Below, piece after piece: positions 62,025-64,000 of a stretch of DNA of 64,000 nt (positions are counted from its first letter, which is position 1; every line of letters begins with the position of its first letter). This DNA is from Streptomyces sp. HM190 (lineage in GTDB: Bacteria; Actinomycetota; Actinomycetes; Streptomycetales; Streptomycetaceae). Below the pieces are notes generated by a model. The model saw nothing but the letters and a program-made list of their open reading frames with translations. It was not told the origin of the DNA and did not search any database. The stretch lies in assembly GCF_009857135.1 (NCBI RefSeq), contig NZ_CP047318.1, positions 3,968,001 to 4,032,000 on the forward strand, read 5' to 3'. Position numbers and translations under genes: made by a program.

Positions 62025-62507
62025 TCAGGACGCGAGGACCTCGTCCAGCAGGGCCTCGGCCTTGTCCTCGTTGGTGTTCTCCGCGAGGGCGAGCTCGCTC
62101 ACCAGGATCTGGCGGGCCTTGGCGAGCATGCGCTTCTCACCGGCGGACAGTCCGCGCTCCCGCTCACGACGCCACAGGTCACGGACCACTTCCGCGACCT
62201 TGATGACGTCACCGGAGGCGAGCTTCTCCAGGTTTGCCTTGTAGCGGCGCGACCAGTTCGTGGGCTCTTCGGCGTACGGCGCGCGCAGCACCTCGAAGAC
62301 CCGGTCCAGGCCGTCCTGACCGACCACGTCACGCACACCCACGAACTCCGCATTGTCCGCCGGTACGCGCACCGTCAGGTCACCCTGGGCGACCTTGAGC
62401 ACCAAGTAGGTCTTGTCCACGCCTTTGATCTGGCGAGTTTCGATGGCCTCGATCAGCGCGGCCCCGTGATGGGGATAGACCACGGTGTCGCCAACCTTGA
62501 ACGTCAT
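62025..62507 (-). CDS. carD: CarD-family RNA polymerase-binding regulator
   Basis: This complete 160-residue CarD has the N-terminal Tudor-like RNA polymerase-binding domain (FKVGDTVVYPHHGAALIEAI, QIKGVDKTYLVLKVAQGDLT) and the helical DNA-binding half (NWSRRYKANLEKLASGDVIK, ERGLSAGEKRMLAKARQILV) with a Trp wedge near residue 85. In actinobacteria it stabilises open promoter complexes and is essential in mycobacteria. It leads the ispD-ispF stretch, with GGGG/GTACC upstream. Confidence 0.96.
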   Translation of the reverse strand: MTFKVGDTVVYPHHGAALIEAIETRQIKGVDKTYLVLKVAQGDLTVRVPADNAEFVGVRDVVGQDGLDRVFEVLRAPYAEEPTNWSRRYKANLEKLASGDVIKVAEVVRDLWRRERERGLSAGEKRMLAKARQILVSELALAENTNEDKAEALLDEVLAS

Positions 62508-63229
62508 GTGACAGGTACCCCTTCCGTGGCTATCCAGGGTAACACGGATACGGCGTGTTCTGAATGGCGTTTTCGCAGGTCAGGGCATATCTCGGGGCTT
62601 GACAACAGCGACAGGAACGTGCTGCGAGGGGCGAACGGGAGCGGGTATTCGCAGGTCGGAGCGGCTCTCCGGGCGGAGCGAAACACACACGCCACACGCA
62701 CCCGAAGGGCTCATCGACTGTCCGAACGTCCCACTTTGTCCGCCTCCAAGTGTACGACTTCCGTTACTCCGTTCGGTGGGTGGAGTCGGGTACGAGACGA
62801 ATCCGGAATTGATCAAGGAGTTCGATCTCCCGGAGATGTTCCGCCGTTACCTGATCGTGTTCCGGAGGGGTTCAGGCTCCGGTTCCTCTCCGGTTCCGGC
62901 GCGGGTTCCCCTGCGGTTCCTACGTGCTTCCGCCCGGCTTCCGGCGTGGTTCTCGACGTGCTTCCGGACGTCTTCCCGGCGGGCTTCCGGCGGCTGATCG
63001 ATTTTCCGTGGCCGTGCGCATTCCCCGCCGGAAATCGAGGGGCGGCGAGGAAGGGATCGGTGGGGGTTATGTGAATGCCGGACGAGCGGACGGACGGCCC
63101 GTCGGTCAATTGCTTCCGGTGACTCGCGGGGCACTTGGGGAGGGTCGGGTGCGGTCGTGATGGGGCGGCTCGGTAACCTAAGCGCGCTACCGATCACGTA
63201 TCGCCCACGTTCAAGGAGTTGCCGCCGCC
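62508..63229. other. Long gap upstream of carD with GGTTCC-rich repeats
   Basis: A divergent spacer of more than 700 bases lies between carD and the lipoprotein. At about 62860-62995 a run of degenerate CGGTTCC and GCTTCCGGCG hexamers occurs. TTGACA at 62598 could be a -35. Small frames across the repeats translate to Pro/Arg/Ser and are not claimed. Confidence 0.55.
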
Positions 63230-63913
63230 GTGAGCAGCAGCCTTCGACGCGGCGCACTCGCCGCCGCCGCCCTCGCGTTCTCGATCGCCTCGCTCGCCGC
63301 GTGCAGCGCCGGCAGCAACGCCCAGACGCTCCAGATCAAGCCGGACAACGCGGCGACGACCGTCGGGGACATCAAGGTCCAGAACGCGATCGTGGTCACC
63401 CAGCCGGACGCCGCGGCCAAGGGCCCGGCGGTCGTCTCCGCGACCCTGTTCAACAGCTCGACCACCGACCAGACGCTGGACTCCGTCACCGTGGACGGCG
63501 CCGGCACCGCCGAGGTCACCCCCGTCAAGGGTGAGGGCAAGGGCGGCAAGGTCGTCGTCCCGGCCGGCGGCTCCGTGATCCTCGGCGGCGAGGGCAACGC
63601 CTCCGCCGTCCTGCCGGAGATCGGCTCCGCCGTGCAGAACGGCAACGCCCAGCAGGTCACCTTCACCTTCAGCGAGACCGGTGACGTGAGCCTGCGCGCC
63701 TTCGTCGTCCCCGCCGAGGCCTACTTCGAGAAGTGGGGCCCGAGCGACATCCCCGAGGCGCCGGCCTCCAGCCCGAGCCCGTCGGACGAGGCCTCCGGCT
63801 CGCCGTCCGCCTCCGGTTCGCCGGGCGAGGGCACCGCCGCGGAGGAGGGCGCCGCCGCCGGTTCGTCCGGCTCGCCGTCCGCCTCCGAGTCCGAGGCGAC
63901 CGCCGGCGACTGA
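63230..63913 (+). CDS. Secreted lipoprotein of unknown function
   Basis: This 227-residue protein has a signal sequence (RGALAAAALAFSIASLAAC, lipobox LAAC at residue 25). A beta-sandwich of about 130 residues follows (DIKVQNAIVVTQPDAAAKGP, VVVPAGGSVILGGEGN, QQVTFTFSETGDVSLRAFVV) with the fold of PCu(A)C/DUF461-like copper-binding proteins, but the usual Met/His copper ligands are not evident. The tail is a Ser/Pro/Glu-rich linker. The GTG has an AAGGAG site. A long terminator follows. It may serve metal or phosphate stress at the membrane surface. Confidence 0.75.
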   Translation: MSSSLRRGALAAAALAFSIASLAACSAGSNAQTLQIKPDNAATTVGDIKVQNAIVVTQPDAAAKGPAVVSATLFNSSTTDQTLDSVTVDGAGTAEVTPVKGEGKGGKVVVPAGGSVILGGEGNASAVLPEIGSAVQNGNAQQVTFTFSETGDVSLRAFVVPAEAYFEKWGPSDIPEAPASSPSPSDEASGSPSASGSPGEGTAAEEGAAAGSSGSPSASESEATAGD

Positions 63914-63935
63914 GCGCCGTACGCACGACGCGCAC

Positions 63936-63976
63936 GCCGAAGGGCGGCACCCCACGCGGGGGTGCCGCCCTTCGGC
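63936..63976 (+). terminator. Terminator hairpin after the lipoprotein
   Basis: GCCGAAGGGCGGCACCCC pairs with GGGGTGCCGCCCTTCGGC in an 18-base perfect stem with a five-base loop, 22 bases past the stop codon at the right end of the window. Confidence 0.85.
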
Positions 63977-64000
63977 ACTTTCGGCTCGCGGCTACGGTTT

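Noticed and set aside
62813..63109. 98-codon minus-strand frame upstream of carD
   Set aside because: It crosses the GGTTCC repeats, and composition and position suggest a shadow of low-complexity DNA.

Overview
The window is a high-GC actinobacterial chromosome segment, almost certainly from a Streptomyces. The evidence is extreme third-position GC, many start codons lying 6-8 bases after a TANNNT -10 hexamer (leaderless transcripts), a CIRCE-controlled groEL2, DasR-type operators at nagKA, msiK, the diguanylate cyclase cdgB and trehalose synthesis genes. As I recall it, the order of the core genes (murQ, groEL2, thrC, otsAB, nagKA, cdgB, terD, msiK, cysS, ispDF, carD) matches the S. coelicolor SCO4308-SCO4231 stretch; I could not run a comparison.

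Layout. Positions 1-4,800 hold a mycothiol/DinB-like fragment, an HD hydrolase, an MFS efflux pump followed by an HxlR regulator, a DinB-GNAT fusion, and a DUF4031 pair. Positions 4,844-6,969 are a cell-wall sugar salvage unit (RpiR regulator and murQ). Positions 6,982-9,583 hold two DJ-1/PfpI-domain genes, one membrane-anchored and one an AraC regulator, separated by a long polypurine tract. Positions 10,598-12,824 are an AbiEi/AbiEii type IV toxin-antitoxin-like module with a clear repeat operator. Positions 13,000-17,538 carry a SecD-like lipoprotein, a Cys4 DNA-binding protein with a structured leader, a Cu/Zn-SOD-like secreted protein and an Old Yellow Enzyme. Positions 17,816-22,093 are groEL2, a cold-shock protein, and a MoaD/ThiS-thrC pair.

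Positions 22,387-32,222 concentrate sugar metabolism: gpgS, otsA and otsB, an orphan sugar-binding lipoprotein divergent from nagK-nagA across a double DasR site, a PfkB sugar kinase and a CBM-like membrane protein. Positions 32,430-44,935 carry cdgB, a flavin reductase, arfB (behind a 39-bp perfect hairpin abutted by a MITE), terD, a GNAT, an M1 peptidase, a pentapeptide-repeat protein, a FAD oxidase, an APH-like kinase and a secreted GH5 glycanase.

Positions 45,002-52,625 are a decayed 7.58-kb integrative element in the 3' end of tRNA-Thr(TGT). It has perfect 43-bp direct repeats at both ends, a broken tyrosine integrase next to the intact tRNA, an IS701-type transposase fragment, an XRE regulator, two coupled small Cys proteins, and an unrecognised secreted protein/lipoprotein pair. 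Right of it are msiK with its leader RNA, then a largely minus-strand housekeeping block (DoxX protein, rlmB, cysS, ispF, ispD, carD), and a secreted lipoprotein at the end.

A Streptomyces intergenic palindrome (core around GGGGCGCGGGGAACTGCGCGA) recurs seven times in the core chromosome and is absent from the tRNA-Thr element. One copy has become part of the nagA reading frame.
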